Assembly: GCF_014764445.1 (NCBI RefSeq)
Contig: NZ_CP061721.1
Span: 3,162,001 to 3,226,000, forward strand
Direction: 5' to 3'
Length of the DNA: 64,000 nt
Origin: Pseudarthrobacter sp. BIM B-2242
GTDB taxonomy: Bacteria; Actinomycetota; Actinomycetes; Actinomycetales; Micrococcaceae
Below are positions 16,144-26,353 of this stretch, one piece after another. Each line of letters begins with the position of its first letter. Position 1 is the stretch's first letter. A program made the translations under genes and the position numbers. A model generated the notes under the pieces. It did not search any database. It had not been told where the DNA came from and saw nothing but the letters and a program-made list of their open reading frames with translations.

Positions 16144-16932
16144 TCAGCGGGTGATGTTGCGGCGAAGCTTGGCCACGGGGCCCTTGTGCGCGGCAATGGC
16201 GGCAGCAGCGCCGTCGGGAGTGCTGGCGGCCGCCGGGTCGAGCCGCTTGGTGGCACGGTGGACCGCCACAATCCCGCCGGTCAGGTTCCGGTAGGTGACA
16301 TTTTCCCAGCCCGAGTTCTGGAGCCAGTCGGCCAGATGGTCCTGGTCGGGCCAGGCACGGATGGACTCGGCGAGGTAAACATACGCGTCCGGGTTTGATG
16401 CAACCTTCGTGGCGATGGCCGGCAGGGCACGCATCAGGTATTCGGTATACATCGTGCGCCACAGCGGCACCACGGGCGCGGAGAACTCCGCGATGACAAG
16501 CTTGCCGCCGGGCTTGGTGACCCGCAGCATCTCGGCCAGCGCCTTCTTGGGCTCGTTGACGTTGCGCAGCCCGAACGAAATGGTGCTGGCGTCAAAGCTG
16601 TTGTCCGCGAACGGCAGGTTGGTGGCATCCCCGGCAACAAAGTTGATGTCCGGGCGGCGGCGCTTGCCCACCTTCAGCATGCCGAGGGAGAAGTCGCAGG
16701 CCACCACATCTATGCCGGCATCGGCATACGGTTCGCTGGAGGTGCCGGTACCGGCTGCGAGGTCGAGCACGTGCTGTCCGGGTTTGGCGTCCACCGCTTC
16801 CACCACGATCTTGCGCCAGCGGCGCGTCTGTCCCATCGACAGGACATCGTTGACGACGTCGTATTTAGGTGCGACGTCGTCAAACATCGTGGCTACTTCG
16901 TCCGGACGCTTATCCAAGGATGCTCGGTTCAC
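16144..16932 (-). CDS. menG: Demethylmenaquinone methyltransferase
   Basis: SAM-dependent C-methylation of demethylmenaquinone, the last step of menaquinone synthesis. The 262-aa product has [20 protein letters not shown] at the N-terminus, SAM motif [12 protein letters not shown], and the UbiE/MenG signature [13 protein letters not shown]. The start is GTG 16932 ([10 protein letters not shown]), 6 nt after GACAAT, a -10-like box; no ribosome site is seen. It heads the operon menG-reductase-prenyl synthase and is divergent from menF, with 125 bp between them holding both promoters. Confidence 0.94.
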   Translation of the reverse strand: MNRASLDKRPDEVATMFDDVAPKYDVVNDVLSMGQTRRWRKIVVEAVDAKPGQHVLDLAAGTGTSSEPYADAGIDVVACDFSLGMLKVGKRRRPDINFVAGDATNLPFADNSFDASTISFGLRNVNEPKKALAEMLRVTKPGGKLVIAEFSAPVVPLWRTMYTEYLMRALPAIATKVASNPDAYVYLAESIRAWPDQDHLADWLQNSGWENVTYRNLTGGIVAVHRATKRLDPAAASTPDGAAAAIAAHKGPVAKLRRNITR

Positions 16933-17057
16933 CCGCTCATTGTCTCAAAAGTTCTGCGGGCCCCCTAACTGCGGGGGAATCTTGGGCTGTGGGCTGAAAG
17001 TGCCGCAAACTGACCCTTAAAGCAGCGGGAACTACCGCAGAGTACTGTTGTCTCATC

Positions 17058-18401
17058 ATGACGAGCACGTTCCGCACCCTCACGGTCCCCCTGGATGGCA
17101 ACGCATCTGCCGGCGGACTGCCGCAGTTCCTGGTCCGGGACGACGTCCTCTGCTGGACCCGCCGCGAGGCCGGCCTGGTGGGCTTCGGCGAAATCGCCCG
17201 CTTCACCGCAACCGGCCCGGAACGCTTCCTCGAGGCCGATATCTGGTGGCGGCACCTCGTCCTGGAAGCGGACATCACCGACTCCGTGGAACTGCCCGGC
17301 ACCGGGCCTGTGGCCTTCGGCTCCTTCGCCTTCTCAAAGAAATCCGCCCACGAATCACGCCTGATCGTCCCCGAGGTCGTGGTGGGCGTCCGGGACGGCC
17401 AGTACTGGGTCACGCAACTGACGTTCGACGACGGCGAACTCACCGAAGCGGGCGCCCTCGCCGCCCTGGACCGCTGGCTCAGTGGTGGCAGCACCCACGG
17501 TGACGTCACCGCCGAACCGGATGCCGGCGTCGTACGCCCTTTGCCCGCGGCTCCCGGAGCAACGCTGCATACCGGGTCGCTGAGCGAGGAAGACTGGATG
17601 GCTGCCGTCGCTGCGGGCGTGGAGGAAATCCGCACCGGGGCGCTGGAAAAGCTGGTGCTGGCCCGGGACATTGTGGCCACGGTTCCCTCGGGCGTCAATG
17701 CGGCAAAGGTCCTGCGTGAACTGGCCGTACGCTACCGCGAATGCTGGACGTACGGGGTGGACGGCCTGGTGGGCGCCACGCCGGAGATGCTGATCCAGGT
17801 GGAGGGCCGCACCGCCCAGGCGCGCGTGCTCGCAGGGACTCTAGACCGCCGCGATGCGCACGGCGAAGACGGGATACCCATGGACTACGCCGAGCGCGTG
17901 CTGGCCGGGTCCGAGAAGCAGCGGCACGAGCACGAGATCGCCATCCAGTCGCTGACCTCGCAACTGGCGCCGTTTTCCGAAGCCATGAACGCGCACGACG
18001 AGCCCTTTATCCTGGAGCTGCCCAACGTGTGGCACCTGGCGTCGGACGTGAAGGCGGAGCTCACCGAGGTGGAGGGCCATGTGCCTACGTGCCTTGCCCT
18101 GATCAACGCTCTGCACCCCACTGCGGCCGTCTGCGGCACACCCACGCTGGTGGCCGGGGCCCTGATCCGCAAGCTGGAGCACCTGGACCGCGGCCCGTAT
18201 GCGGGTCCGGTGGGCTGGCTGGATGCGGCGGGCAACGGCGAGTGGGGCATTGCCCTGCGGGGCGCCGTTATCGAGGATTCCAACACCGTGCGGTTATATG
18301 CCGGCTGCGGCATTGTGGACGGTTCCCTGCCTCAGGCCGAACTCGCCGAGACGTGGGCCAAGTTCCGGCCGATGCTGGAGTCGCTCGGCATCATCAGTTA
18401 G
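17058..18401 (+). CDS. menF: Isochorismate synthase
   Basis: Converts chorismate to isochorismate, the committed step to menaquinone. At 447 aa it has the chorismate-binding domain in its C-terminal half: VLAGTLDR, the helix with NVWHLASDVKAEL, HPTAAVCGTPT, then GPYAGPVGWLDAAGNGEWGIALRGAVI, and the terminal YAGCGIVDGS. The N-terminal half is variable as in other MenF/EntC proteins. The ATG follows TACTGT by 9 nt without a ribosome site. It is divergent from the menG operon. An anthranilate or salicylate synthase role is less likely given menD, menC and menG nearby. Confidence 0.93.
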   Translation: MTSTFRTLTVPLDGNASAGGLPQFLVRDDVLCWTRREAGLVGFGEIARFTATGPERFLEADIWWRHLVLEADITDSVELPGTGPVAFGSFAFSKKSAHESRLIVPEVVVGVRDGQYWVTQLTFDDGELTEAGALAALDRWLSGGSTHGDVTAEPDAGVVRPLPAAPGATLHTGSLSEEDWMAAVAAGVEEIRTGALEKLVLARDIVATVPSGVNAAKVLRELAVRYRECWTYGVDGLVGATPEMLIQVEGRTAQARVLAGTLDRRDAHGEDGIPMDYAERVLAGSEKQRHEHEIAIQSLTSQLAPFSEAMNAHDEPFILELPNVWHLASDVKAELTEVEGHVPTCLALINALHPTAAVCGTPTLVAGALIRKLEHLDRGPYAGPVGWLDAAGNGEWGIALRGAVIEDSNTVRLYAGCGIVDGSLPQAELAETWAKFRPMLESLGIIS

Positions 18402-18527
18402 AACTGCCCCTCTCCCAACTCCCTCCTGGGACATTGAGAGCGGCGCGGCTGGGCGGGGCGTCCGGGGTTTCAGACAGGACCGGGCGATAATCTCTTGAAA
18501 TAGGCTGTGATTTAGTTATCCAATAGT

Positions 18528-18540
18528 GAAACTAAGTTTC
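18528..18540 (+). promoter_or_regulatory. Palindrome upstream of the amino acid ABC operon
   Basis: GAAACTAAGTTTC is a near-perfect inverted repeat in an AT-rich 219-bp upstream region, preceded by TTGAAA and followed by a -10-like TACACT near 18571. It may be an operator for the transporter; the promoter is not resolved. No other gene is seen between 18402 and 18620. Confidence 0.3.
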
Positions 18541-18620
18541 ATGTGATGCACATCTCTCGTTCGGCGATACACTATGAACCGATTTAGTACCGCATACCCC
18601 TGCAACAAAAGGTAAAAAAC

Positions 18621-19424
18621 ATGCAGCTCAAGTCCCTGGCCCAGGCCAAGATCGCCGCCAAGGCAGCAGCAATCCTTGCCGCCGGCGCACTCACCCTCAC
18701 TGCCTGCGGCGGCGGAACGACCACTCCGGCCGCGTCCGAAGGCGGAGTCCAGCTCATCAACGCCGGCAAGCTCACCGTCTGCTCGGACGTCCCCTACGAG
18801 CCCTTCGAATTCCAGAAGGACGGCCAGATTGTTGGTTTCGACATCGACATCGCCAACGAGGTAGCCAAGGACCTCAACGCCGAACTCAGCGTTGTGGACA
18901 GCTCCTTCGAAGCCATCGAGACCGGTACCGCCCTGACCGGTTGCGACCTGTCCATCTCCTCGGTCTCCATCACGGACGTCCGCAAGTCGGTCATGGACTT
19001 CTCCGACCCCTACATGGATGACGACCTCACCCTCGTGGCCACCACGGCGTCCGGCATCACTGACATCGACAGCGCCAAGGGCAAGAAGGTCGGCGTCCAG
19101 CAGGCCACCACCGGCGCCAAGTACGCCTCAGAGAACGGCATCGACGCGCAGCAGTTCGAGGACAGCGGCCTCCTGATCCAGGCTCTGCTGGCGGGCACCA
19201 TCGACGCCGCCCTGGGCAACCAGTCCATCCTGGCCTACGCCATCAAGGACGACCCCAAGTTCAAGCGCGTGGAGGACTACACCACCGGCGAGAAGCTGGG
19301 CATCTCCATCAAGAAGGGGAACACCGCCATGACCGAGAAGGTCAACGCCACCCTCAATCGCCTGAAGGACGACGGCAGCCTGGAGAAGTTCGAGACCACC
19401 TGGTTCGGCGAGACCGCCAAGTAA
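18621..19424 (+). CDS. Polar amino acid ABC transporter substrate-binding lipoprotein
   Basis: Solute receptor of a family 3 (polar amino acid) importer. The signal peptide ends in a lipobox LTLTACGGG, with the lipidated cysteine at about residue 29. The mature domain starts INAGKLTVCSDVPYEPFEF and has GFDIDIANEVAK and GCDLSISSVSITDVRKSVMDFSDPY, the usual ligand-binding segments. It has 267 aa, and the ribosome site AAAAGGT lies upstream of ATG 18621. The gene is followed by a hairpin before the permease gene, a common arrangement that raises receptor levels. The exact ligand (glutamine, glutamate, cystine or other) is not visible; the absence of other sulfur-type clues leaves it open. Confidence 0.92.
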   Translation: MQLKSLAQAKIAAKAAAILAAGALTLTACGGGTTTPAASEGGVQLINAGKLTVCSDVPYEPFEFQKDGQIVGFDIDIANEVAKDLNAELSVVDSSFEAIETGTALTGCDLSISSVSITDVRKSVMDFSDPYMDDDLTLVATTASGITDIDSAKGKKVGVQQATTGAKYASENGIDAQQFEDSGLLIQALLAGTIDAALGNQSILAYAIKDDPKFKRVEDYTTGEKLGISIKKGNTAMTEKVNATLNRLKDDGSLEKFETTWFGETAK

Positions 19425-19467
19425 GTTGCCGGACTGAACTTCAGAGCCCTAAGAATTACGCCGCCGG

Positions 19468-19504
19468 GGCCCCTGATGAACTGCACCGCAGTCCGTCAGG
19501 GGCC
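19468..19504 (+). terminator. Intercistronic hairpin in the amino acid ABC operon
   Basis: Perfect 9-bp arms GGCCCCTGA (19468-19476) and TCAGGGGCC (19496-19504) in the 109-bp gap between the binding-protein and permease genes, with no U-tract. It probably acts as a partial terminator or mRNA-stabilising stem that keeps receptor expression above that of the membrane components. Confidence 0.6.
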
Positions 19505-19533
19505 TCAGCCACGCAAATGAATGTGAGCACCTC

Positions 19534-20325
19534 ATGGCAATGACCGCACGTCAACGGGCCAGAGTAAGCCTGTATATCCAGATCGGCATCTTTGTTGTGG
19601 CCGTGGCCGCGCTGGTCCTGACCATCGACTGGAAGACGGTCGGCAACAGCGTCTTCAACTTCGCCAAGATCGGCCCGATGTTCCCGGACATCTTCCTCGT
19701 CGGCCTCAAGAACACCCTGATCTACACCTTCCTTGGCTTTGTGGTGGGCCTCTCCGGCGGCCTCCTGCTGGCTCTGATGAAGCTCTCCAGCTTCCCTCTG
19801 TACCGCTGGCTCGCCACCGGCTACATCGAATTTTTCCGCGGCGTCCCGGCACTGCTGGTGTTCATCGCGTTCGGCTACGGCGTCCCGCTGGCGTTTGGCG
19901 TGCAGTGGAACGTCACCCTGATCGTCATGATTTCCCTGGGTATGGTGGCCTCGGCATATATCGCTGAAACCCTTCGTGCCGGCCTGCAGGCTGTCCCCAA
20001 GGGGCAGTTGGAGGCCGCACGGTCGCTGGGCATGCCGCAGTGGCGGGCCATGGTGTCCATCGTGATTCCGCAGGCGTTCAAGATTGTGCTTCCGCCGCTG
20101 ACCAACGAGGTCATCCTGCTGACCAAGGATTCGTCGCTGATCTACGTCCTGGGCCTGACCGCCTCGCAGTATGAGCTGACCAAGTTCGGCCGCGACGGCA
20201 TCTCCAGCCTGGGTGCCGGCCTGACGCCGCTGCTCGTGGCCGGCGCCTTCTACCTGGTCATCACCATCCCCCTGAGCCTCCTGGCCCGGAAGTTCGAAAG
20301 CCGCTCCGCGCGGACCAAGCGATAG
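19534..20325 (+). CDS. Polar amino acid ABC transporter permease
   Basis: Inner-membrane subunit of the importer, 263 aa, with about five or six hydrophobic segments. The first is [20 protein letters not shown]. The family 3 permease core [19 protein letters not shown] and the ATPase-contacting loop [21 protein letters not shown] are present, followed by [20 protein letters not shown]. The C-terminus is basic. It is separated by 109 bp and a hairpin from the receptor gene and by 11 bp from the ATPase gene. A single permease suggests a homodimer. Confidence 0.92.
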   Translation: MAMTARQRARVSLYIQIGIFVVAVAALVLTIDWKTVGNSVFNFAKIGPMFPDIFLVGLKNTLIYTFLGFVVGLSGGLLLALMKLSSFPLYRWLATGYIEFFRGVPALLVFIAFGYGVPLAFGVQWNVTLIVMISLGMVASAYIAETLRAGLQAVPKGQLEAARSLGMPQWRAMVSIVIPQAFKIVLPPLTNEVILLTKDSSLIYVLGLTASQYELTKFGRDGISSLGAGLTPLLVAGAFYLVITIPLSLLARKFESRSARTKR

Positions 20326-20336
20326 GCAGGGAAGCC

Positions 20337-21140
<804 letters not shown>

Positions 21141-21160
21141 GCCGGGGCTTCTCGCCTCAC

Positions 21161-21229
21161 CCGAGGACACGCAAACGGTCCGGGGACGCCTGTTAACGGG
21201 TGTCTCCGGACCGTTTCTGCGTCCCCCGG
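21161..21229 (+). repeat. 69-bp palindromic element, left copy, also terminator of the amino acid ABC operon
   Basis: CCGAGGAC at 21161 leads into arms AAACGGTCCGG (from 21173) and CCGGACCGTTT (to 21215) around an inner GACGCC/GGGTGTC stem, ending CCCCCGG at 21229. The reverse complement of 22164-22231 has the same layout and much of the same sequence, so the pair forms inverted copies around the AbiEi-2 pseudogene. It overlaps the 3' end of that pseudogene. Confidence 0.65.
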
Positions 21230-22076
21230 CCGGTGCCGTGTCCTACGGAGGGCCGACGACGGCGTGGGACCCCCGCCTCCGACAACTTCCGTTCCAGTTC
21301 GCCCGCCGTCCACAGATCCGACCAGACCCAGCGCACCATGTTGCGGCCGGTGGCCCGGATGTTGTCTTCCCGCATCTTCTCGGCAACCACCACTTGACCG
21401 GGTGTCCTGCCCTTGAGGTACTCCGCCTTCTCATACTTGGCGAACCCGTCGAATTCACCAGCTGTCCGGCTGCCCTCCCAATAAAAATCCGACCAGCCCA
21501 CGCGGCCCTTGCTGTTGCAAATTTCGTACTGCAGAGTTGGTGCCGTGAACCCCGCCACATGGATCAGTCCTCGGCTGTAGGACTCACCAGCCGAGCCGGA
21601 CGCGGGATCTGAAAATTCGAGCGCCGCCATAACGCGCCGCTCGGCTGCGGGCGTATACCGCCCTGGCAGAGCGCCAATCAATTCATCTTTGGTCAACGCC
21701 GCCAGGCCGCGGGTGGCGTCAGGCTTCAGAACATGGTCCAGCGGAACCAATGCCTCGGCAAATGGAACGAAGGCGGCGATATCTAGTACGGTCTGGACGC
21801 GGGAGGTGATCAGGAGCCCGCCGAGTTCATGGGCGTCGATCCTGCCGGGCGCAACCAAGTGCCGGCGGATGCCGGACAGGTCTCCGCCGCGGCCTCGATC
21901 CGGACTCTGTACTGATCCCATGGCTGGAGGCCCTTCCATGCGGCCGCGTCAACGTAGACCCCTTGACGGATGCGCACGAGTGCGCCGGCTCTGACTGCCG
22001 CCGGCAACTGACGGGTGCTCACACCTAACGACGCAAGATCCCGCGTCAGGACCAGCTTGGGGAGGACTGTCATCAC
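21193..22076 (-). pseudogene. Broken AbiEi/DUF559 protein gene (internal deletion with frameshift)
   Basis: The N-terminal AbiEi-like domain is read in one frame from 22076 or 22073 (MTVLPKLVLTRDLASLGVS, RAGALVRIRQGVYVDA) to about RIEAAAE near 21885. The remainder, from GIRRHLVAPGRIDAHELGG to the end, is in another frame. The segment that normally joins the two (the SHxSAA/LWG region of such proteins) is missing, so roughly 40-50 codons appear deleted at an out-of-frame junction. The C-terminal half keeps the DUF559-like GRVGWSDFYWEGSRTAGEFDG and GQVVVAEKMREDNIRATG. It is paralogous in architecture to the gene at 12396-13226 and, like it, is bracketed by a repeat pair. A sequencing error alone would not explain the missing segment. 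Confidence 0.7.
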
Positions 22077-22120
22077 CCCAAGATTTCACTGGCGGCCGGC
22101 GACGTGAAGCCCGCTGGGCC

Positions 22121-22136
22121 GCTATGTGGACAACCT
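22121..22136 (-). promoter_or_regulatory. 16-nt conserved upstream word of AbiEi/DUF559 gene 2
   Basis: Minus-strand AGGTTGTCCACATAGC, identical to 13274-13289. It lies 48 bp upstream of the ATG at 22073, the same spacing as for gene 1 with its GTG start. Confidence 0.55.
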
Positions 22137-22163
22137 GCCCAAACATCAGGACACGGATCCGGG

Positions 22164-22231
22164 CCGGGGACTCGCGACCGGCACCGGGACACGCGGATGC
22201 GGGTGTCCCAGTGCCGAAAGCGCGTCCTCGG
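22164..22231 (-). repeat. 68-bp palindromic element, right copy, inverted relative to 21161-21229
   Basis: It contains the hairpin GGGACAC (22186-22192) / GTGTCCC (22203-22209). Read on the minus strand it begins CCGAGGACGCGC and ends GTCCCCGG, matching the layout of the left copy. It lies between the AbiEi-2 pseudogene and the menD stop and may also terminate menD. Confidence 0.6.
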
Positions 22232-22243
22232 GCCGAGAGGGTG

Positions 22244-23983
22244 TCAGCCGCCCAGGCCCCGCGAGACTGCTGCGGACACGGCCGTCTTGATCCGGGCGTG
22301 CAGGTCCCGCAGGCCCGCCCGGTCCATACGGACTTCCACGATGCTGCGCCCCTCGATCGGCTGCGCGAGCGCCTCGGCGAGACCCGCCGTCGTACTTACC
22401 GAGCAGTGCCCGACGCCGTACGCTGCAGCGAGTGCCGCGAAGTCCACCGAGTGCGGGGTGGCGAAGAGTCGCTCGACGGCGTCCGCGTAGCCTCCCGCCT
22501 GGCGCACCGCCCCATGTTCAAGCAGGTCGAAGATGGCCCCGCCGGCGTCGTTGAGCACCACGATCCGCAGGTCCGGGGAAGCCTCGCCGGCACCGAGAAG
22601 CAGCCCGCCGGCGTCGTGCAGGAACGTGACGTCACCCAGCAGCACGGTGGTTTCCTGCCGGCCGCCGAGGGCGATTCCGGTGGCGGTGGAGATGGTGCCG
22701 TCGATACCGGACAAGCCGCGGTTGGCGTAGACGGTGGCGCCGGGTTCCGAGGCGGGCAGCCCGGCCAGGTCCACGTCGCGGATCCCGTTGGAGGACCCGA
22801 GCATCAACTGGCCACGGGCACTGCCCCATACGAGCGCGGCCGCGGACGGGCCGGTGGCGTGGGGCTCCGCGGCGAGGACTGCGTCAAGGGCGTGCTGTGC
22901 GGCGGACCCCGCCAGCAGCCATGTATCCAGCCAGTCGGACGGGCCGCGGCCGGCGAATTCGGCGAGGTCGGCCAGGTTTTCCAGCGGCAGTTCAGTGCGC
23001 CGGCCGGGCTCATACCAGGCGACGGGAACCGGCTGGTAGAGGGCGGACGGCACATCGGCCCGGGCCAGCAGTGCGGAAACCGGCCGGGACAGCGTGGGGC
23101 GGCCGAAGAGCACCACGCGTTCGATTGGCTGCGCGGAGGACGGCCCGAAGTGCTCCAGCAGCAGCCGGTACGGGCCCACCGCGTTCGGCCCGAAGCGTGC
23201 GTTGGAGGACGGCTCCGCCAGCAGCGGCAGTCCGTGGGCGCGGGCGAAGGCTTCGGCGACCGGACCGGCGTCGTGCCCAGCCAGCACCACGGTGCGCCGC
23301 TCCGCAAGGGAAGCTGAAGCCGGCTGGAGGGCCATGGTGAGCGGCTCGGTGCCGATGCGGAATTTGGGGTGACCGGCCGCCGTCGGAAGCTCCTCCCCCG
23401 GCGCTGGCACCAGCGGGTCGCGGAAGGCGAGGTTCAGCTGGACGGGACCGGGCGCGAGCTCGGAGAACGCGCCGGTCGCTGCGGCCAACGCCGTTTCCAC
23501 GGCGCGGAGCGGGCTGCTGCCGGCGGGGACATCCGCGGCAAAGCGGACGTGCTCGCCGAACAGATCCAGCTGGATGGTGGTCTGGTTGGCGCCGGTCCCC
23601 AGCAGCTCTTCGGGCCGGTCTGCCGAAAGAACCACCAGCGGCACGGCGGCATGGTTCGCTTCCATCACGGCCGGCATAAGATTCCCGACGGCGGAGCCGG
23701 ACGTGGTGACGACGGCCGCCGGGGAGCCGGTGGACAGGGCGAGACCCAGCGCCGTGAAGCCGGCGGACCGCTCATCGCTGCGGACCAGCAGCTCCACCCG
23801 TCCCGCTGCTGACGCTTCGGCCAGGGCATAGGCCATGGGAGCCGAGCGGGATCCGGGCGAGACCACCACGTACTCCACGCCGCCGTCGATCAGGGCGCCG
23901 ACGGCGGTCCGTGCCGCCTCCAGCGCGGTCATGGGCAAGGCTGAGGAGTGCGTTTCGGGGGCGGGGTCATCCAGGGAAGTCAC
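22244..23983 (-). CDS. menD: SEPHCHC synthase (menaquinone biosynthesis)
   Basis: Thiamine diphosphate enzyme joining isochorismate and 2-oxoglutarate to give SEPHCHC. The N-terminal domain carries VVVSPGSRSAPMAYALAEA and DERSAGFTALGLALSTG; the C-terminal TPP-binding domain has ANRGLSGIDGTISTATGIAL and the metal/TPP motif VVLNDAGGAIFDLLE. At 579 aa it matches the family. The start is GTG 23983 (MTSLDDPAPETH); an internal ATG at 23932 is possible but lacks a ribosome site. Menaquinone genes menF and menC lie on either side, separated by unrelated modules. Confidence 0.95.
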   Translation of the reverse strand: MTSLDDPAPETHSSALPMTALEAARTAVGALIDGGVEYVVVSPGSRSAPMAYALAEASAAGRVELLVRSDERSAGFTALGLALSTGSPAAVVTTSGSAVGNLMPAVMEANHAAVPLVVLSADRPEELLGTGANQTTIQLDLFGEHVRFAADVPAGSSPLRAVETALAAATGAFSELAPGPVQLNLAFRDPLVPAPGEELPTAAGHPKFRIGTEPLTMALQPASASLAERRTVVLAGHDAGPVAEAFARAHGLPLLAEPSSNARFGPNAVGPYRLLLEHFGPSSAQPIERVVLFGRPTLSRPVSALLARADVPSALYQPVPVAWYEPGRRTELPLENLADLAEFAGRGPSDWLDTWLLAGSAAQHALDAVLAAEPHATGPSAAALVWGSARGQLMLGSSNGIRDVDLAGLPASEPGATVYANRGLSGIDGTISTATGIALGGRQETTVLLGDVTFLHDAGGLLLGAGEASPDLRIVVLNDAGGAIFDLLEHGAVRQAGGYADAVERLFATPHSVDFAALAAAYGVGHCSVSTTAGLAEALAQPIEGRSIVEVRMDRAGLRDLHARIKTAVSAAVSRGLGG

Positions 23984-24003
23984 CGAACCAGTCTGCCACC
24001 CCC

Positions 24004-24119
24004 GGACGCTCTCTCACTTAACGTCGGTTTAAACCAAACGCTCTATCACTTCCCGCCGCCGGAGCAGCAGCAAGTGATAGAGCGTTGGGGAAAAACCCGC
24101 ATTAAGTGAGAGAGCGTCC
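24004..24119. repeat. Nested palindromic repeat between menD and phoX
   Basis: The outer arms are GGACGCTCTCTCACTTAA (24004-24021) and TTAAGTGAGAGAGCGTCC (24102-24119). The inner arms are AACGCTCTATCACTT (24037-24051) and AAGTGATAGAGCGTT (24072-24086). The right half repeats with a 32-bp period joined by GGGGAAAAACCCGCA. The same unit recurs at 26354-26430. Confidence 0.8.
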
Positions 24120-24168
24120 TTCCGGAGGCAGACGGGGAGGCGGGCTGCCGGAGGCGGCGGCAGCGGAA

Positions 24169-26244
24169 CTAGCCGCGGAACACCTGGACCACTGACGGAC
24201 GGGGCGCGCGCGCCTGACCGCGGGCCGGCGTCGTACCTTCCGCAACGAAGTCCGGGAAGAAGGAAAGCTGCTTGTCGAAGGAGCCGTCCTCGCCCGGGTG
24301 CTGCACGGCGACGAAAACGGTGCGCTCGTCGTCGTGGATGATGGGTCCGCAGGTTTCGCCGTCGCGCGGAACGGCAAGGAACTGTTCCACCTTGCCGCGC
24401 TCGGCGCCTTCAAGGGTGACCTTGAAAAGGCCGTCCGCCTTGCCGATGCCTGATGGGGCGCCGTCGGTGGAGATCCAGAGGTTGCCTACGGAGTCGAACG
24501 CGAGGTTGTCCGGGCAGGAGATGGGCGAGACCTTGTCCACCGGGAAGCCGGAGAAGTAGGTGACGTCGCCCTGGGCCGGATCGCCGCAGACCATCAGCAG
24601 GTTCCAGGTGAAGTTCGTGGAGGTCTGGTCGCCGGTTTCGGTGATTTCCACGATGTGGCCGTCGCGGTTCTCGTTGCGCGGGTTGATCTCGGTGGCGCCT
24701 TCCTTCCCTGCCTTGCCGCGGTCCGAGTTGTTGGTGCAGGCGACGTAGACCTTGCCGGTGTGGAGGCTGGGCTCGACGTCTTCGGCGCGGTCCATCTTGG
24801 TGGGGCCAACCTTGTCGGCGGCAACGCGGGTATAAACCAGGATCTCTTGGACGGACATTCCGGGCACGCAGGACGCCCCGTTCTCAACCAGCGGCAGCCA
24901 CTTACCGGTGCCGTCGAAGGAGCCGTCGGCCGGAACCGTGCCCTTGCCGTCGATTTCGGCGACAGGCGAGTTGCCCGTGAACTTGGCGACGTAGAGGTTG
25001 CCTTCGGAGAGCAGCGTCATATTGTGCTTGCGGTCGCCTTCGCGGTATTTGGCCTTGGAGACGAACTTGTAGAGGTAATCGAAACGCTCGTCGTCGCCGG
25101 AGTACGCCACCACGTGGCCGGACTCGGCGATGATCACATTGGCGCCCTCGTGCTTGAAACGGCCCAGCGAGGAGTGCTTCTTCGGGGTGGACTTGGGATC
25201 GAACGGGTCAACTTCGACGATGTAGCCGAAACGGTTGGCTTCGTTCTTGTACTTGTCGTTGCGCGTGTCGAACCGGGGATCGTCCGCCTCCCAGTTGCGG
25301 GCAGTGGCCTTGTCGGTGAGGCCGTAGCGCTTGTCCTCAGGGGATGTCCCCGGGGAGCGGAAGTAGCCGTTTAAGTTTTCCTCACCGGAGAGGATGGTGC
25401 CCCAGGGGGTGGTGCCGCCGGCGCAGTTGCCGAGTGTGCCCTTGATGAAGCGGCCTTCGGGATCGTCCTTCGTCTGCACGAGCGCGGAGCCGGCGGCCGG
25501 ACCCGTCAGTTCGTAGACCGTGTTGTTCAGGTAGCGGCGGTTCAGCTCCGCGCCCTGGACATAGGTCCACGGCTTGGTGGTGTTCTTGCGTTCGAGCTCG
25601 ACGACGGTCAAACCGTGCGCGGCGGCCCCCACCGCACGCTTTTGGGCATCGGGCATGGTGGCCGGGAACATGATGTTCTCGTTGGTGTATTCGTGGTTGG
25701 CGAACAGCACAGCGCGGCGGCCCTTGGTGCCCGGAATCTCGAGGATGTCCGTGTAGTCGTTGTTGTAGCCGAACTGCTGTTCCTGCGCCTTGGCAGTCTG
25801 GTTGTTCAGGTCGAAGTCCGGGGCGCCCTTGAAGATGGGGTCGCCCCAGCGGATGACGGGCTGCCAGGTGAAGCCTTCCGGAACGGTCATCGCATCGACG
25901 GCGGCGTCCACCGGAGCGATCGGCGTGAACTTAAGCTTCGACTTGGAGAAGCCCTCCTTCGCGGCGGGTGCCAGCCCCGGACCGCCGGCAACGGCAGGTT
26001 CCGCGGAGGTAACAGCGCTGCCGAGTACGACGGCGAGCGCACCGGCGGCGCCAAAGCCCAGGGCGGCGCGGCGGGACATGGTGGCGGACGCGATGTCGCG
26101 GAAGTAGCTGTTGGAGCTGGTGTTGCAGACTTCGCCGGCGCAGGCGTTGTCACACTTGAGCGCGCAGGTAACGGCACTGCGCTTGCCCTTCGTATGGCCA
26201 AGCATGGGTAGCAGGGTGAACTTGCGGGATGTCGTTTCAGACAA
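24169..26244 (-). CDS. phoX: PhoX family alkaline phosphatase, Tat-exported
   Basis: Secreted Ca2+-dependent phosphatase releasing phosphate from organic esters. The 691-residue product starts at an unusual TTG (26244) chosen because GGAGG lies 6 nt upstream; the frame's further extension lacks such a site. A twin-arginine motif SRRAALGF (RR at about 58-59) precedes the hydrophobic stretch AAGALAVVLGSAV. The N-terminal region before it has four cysteines (CALKCDNACAGEVC). Family segments include NHEYTNENIMFPA, GNCAGGTTPWGTILSGEENLNGYF, DNLAFDSVGNLWISTDG and GPIIHDDERTVFVAVQHPGE. It sits between menD and menC, bracketed by the same repeat family, and is not functionally linked to them. Confidence 0.93.
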   Translation of the reverse strand: MSETTSRKFTLLPMLGHTKGKRSAVTCALKCDNACAGEVCNTSSNSYFRDIASATMSRRAALGFGAAGALAVVLGSAVTSAEPAVAGGPGLAPAAKEGFSKSKLKFTPIAPVDAAVDAMTVPEGFTWQPVIRWGDPIFKGAPDFDLNNQTAKAQEQQFGYNNDYTDILEIPGTKGRRAVLFANHEYTNENIMFPATMPDAQKRAVGAAAHGLTVVELERKNTTKPWTYVQGAELNRRYLNNTVYELTGPAAGSALVQTKDDPEGRFIKGTLGNCAGGTTPWGTILSGEENLNGYFRSPGTSPEDKRYGLTDKATARNWEADDPRFDTRNDKYKNEANRFGYIVEVDPFDPKSTPKKHSSLGRFKHEGANVIIAESGHVVAYSGDDERFDYLYKFVSKAKYREGDRKHNMTLLSEGNLYVAKFTGNSPVAEIDGKGTVPADGSFDGTGKWLPLVENGASCVPGMSVQEILVYTRVAADKVGPTKMDRAEDVEPSLHTGKVYVACTNNSDRGKAGKEGATEINPRNENRDGHIVEITETGDQTSTNFTWNLLMVCGDPAQGDVTYFSGFPVDKVSPISCPDNLAFDSVGNLWISTDGAPSGIGKADGLFKVTLEGAERGKVEQFLAVPRDGETCGPIIHDDERTVFVAVQHPGEDGSFDKQLSFFPDFVAEGTTPARGQARAPRPSVVQVFRG

Positions 26245-26353
26245 GGGTTGCCTCCAATAAGACGATCGGGTCCCGGCCACCCTGTCAGCCGGTTTCGACG
26301 CGCAGCCATCCGCCAAGTGAAGTTCCGGTTAACCGCCGGTGACCTGCGGAAAC

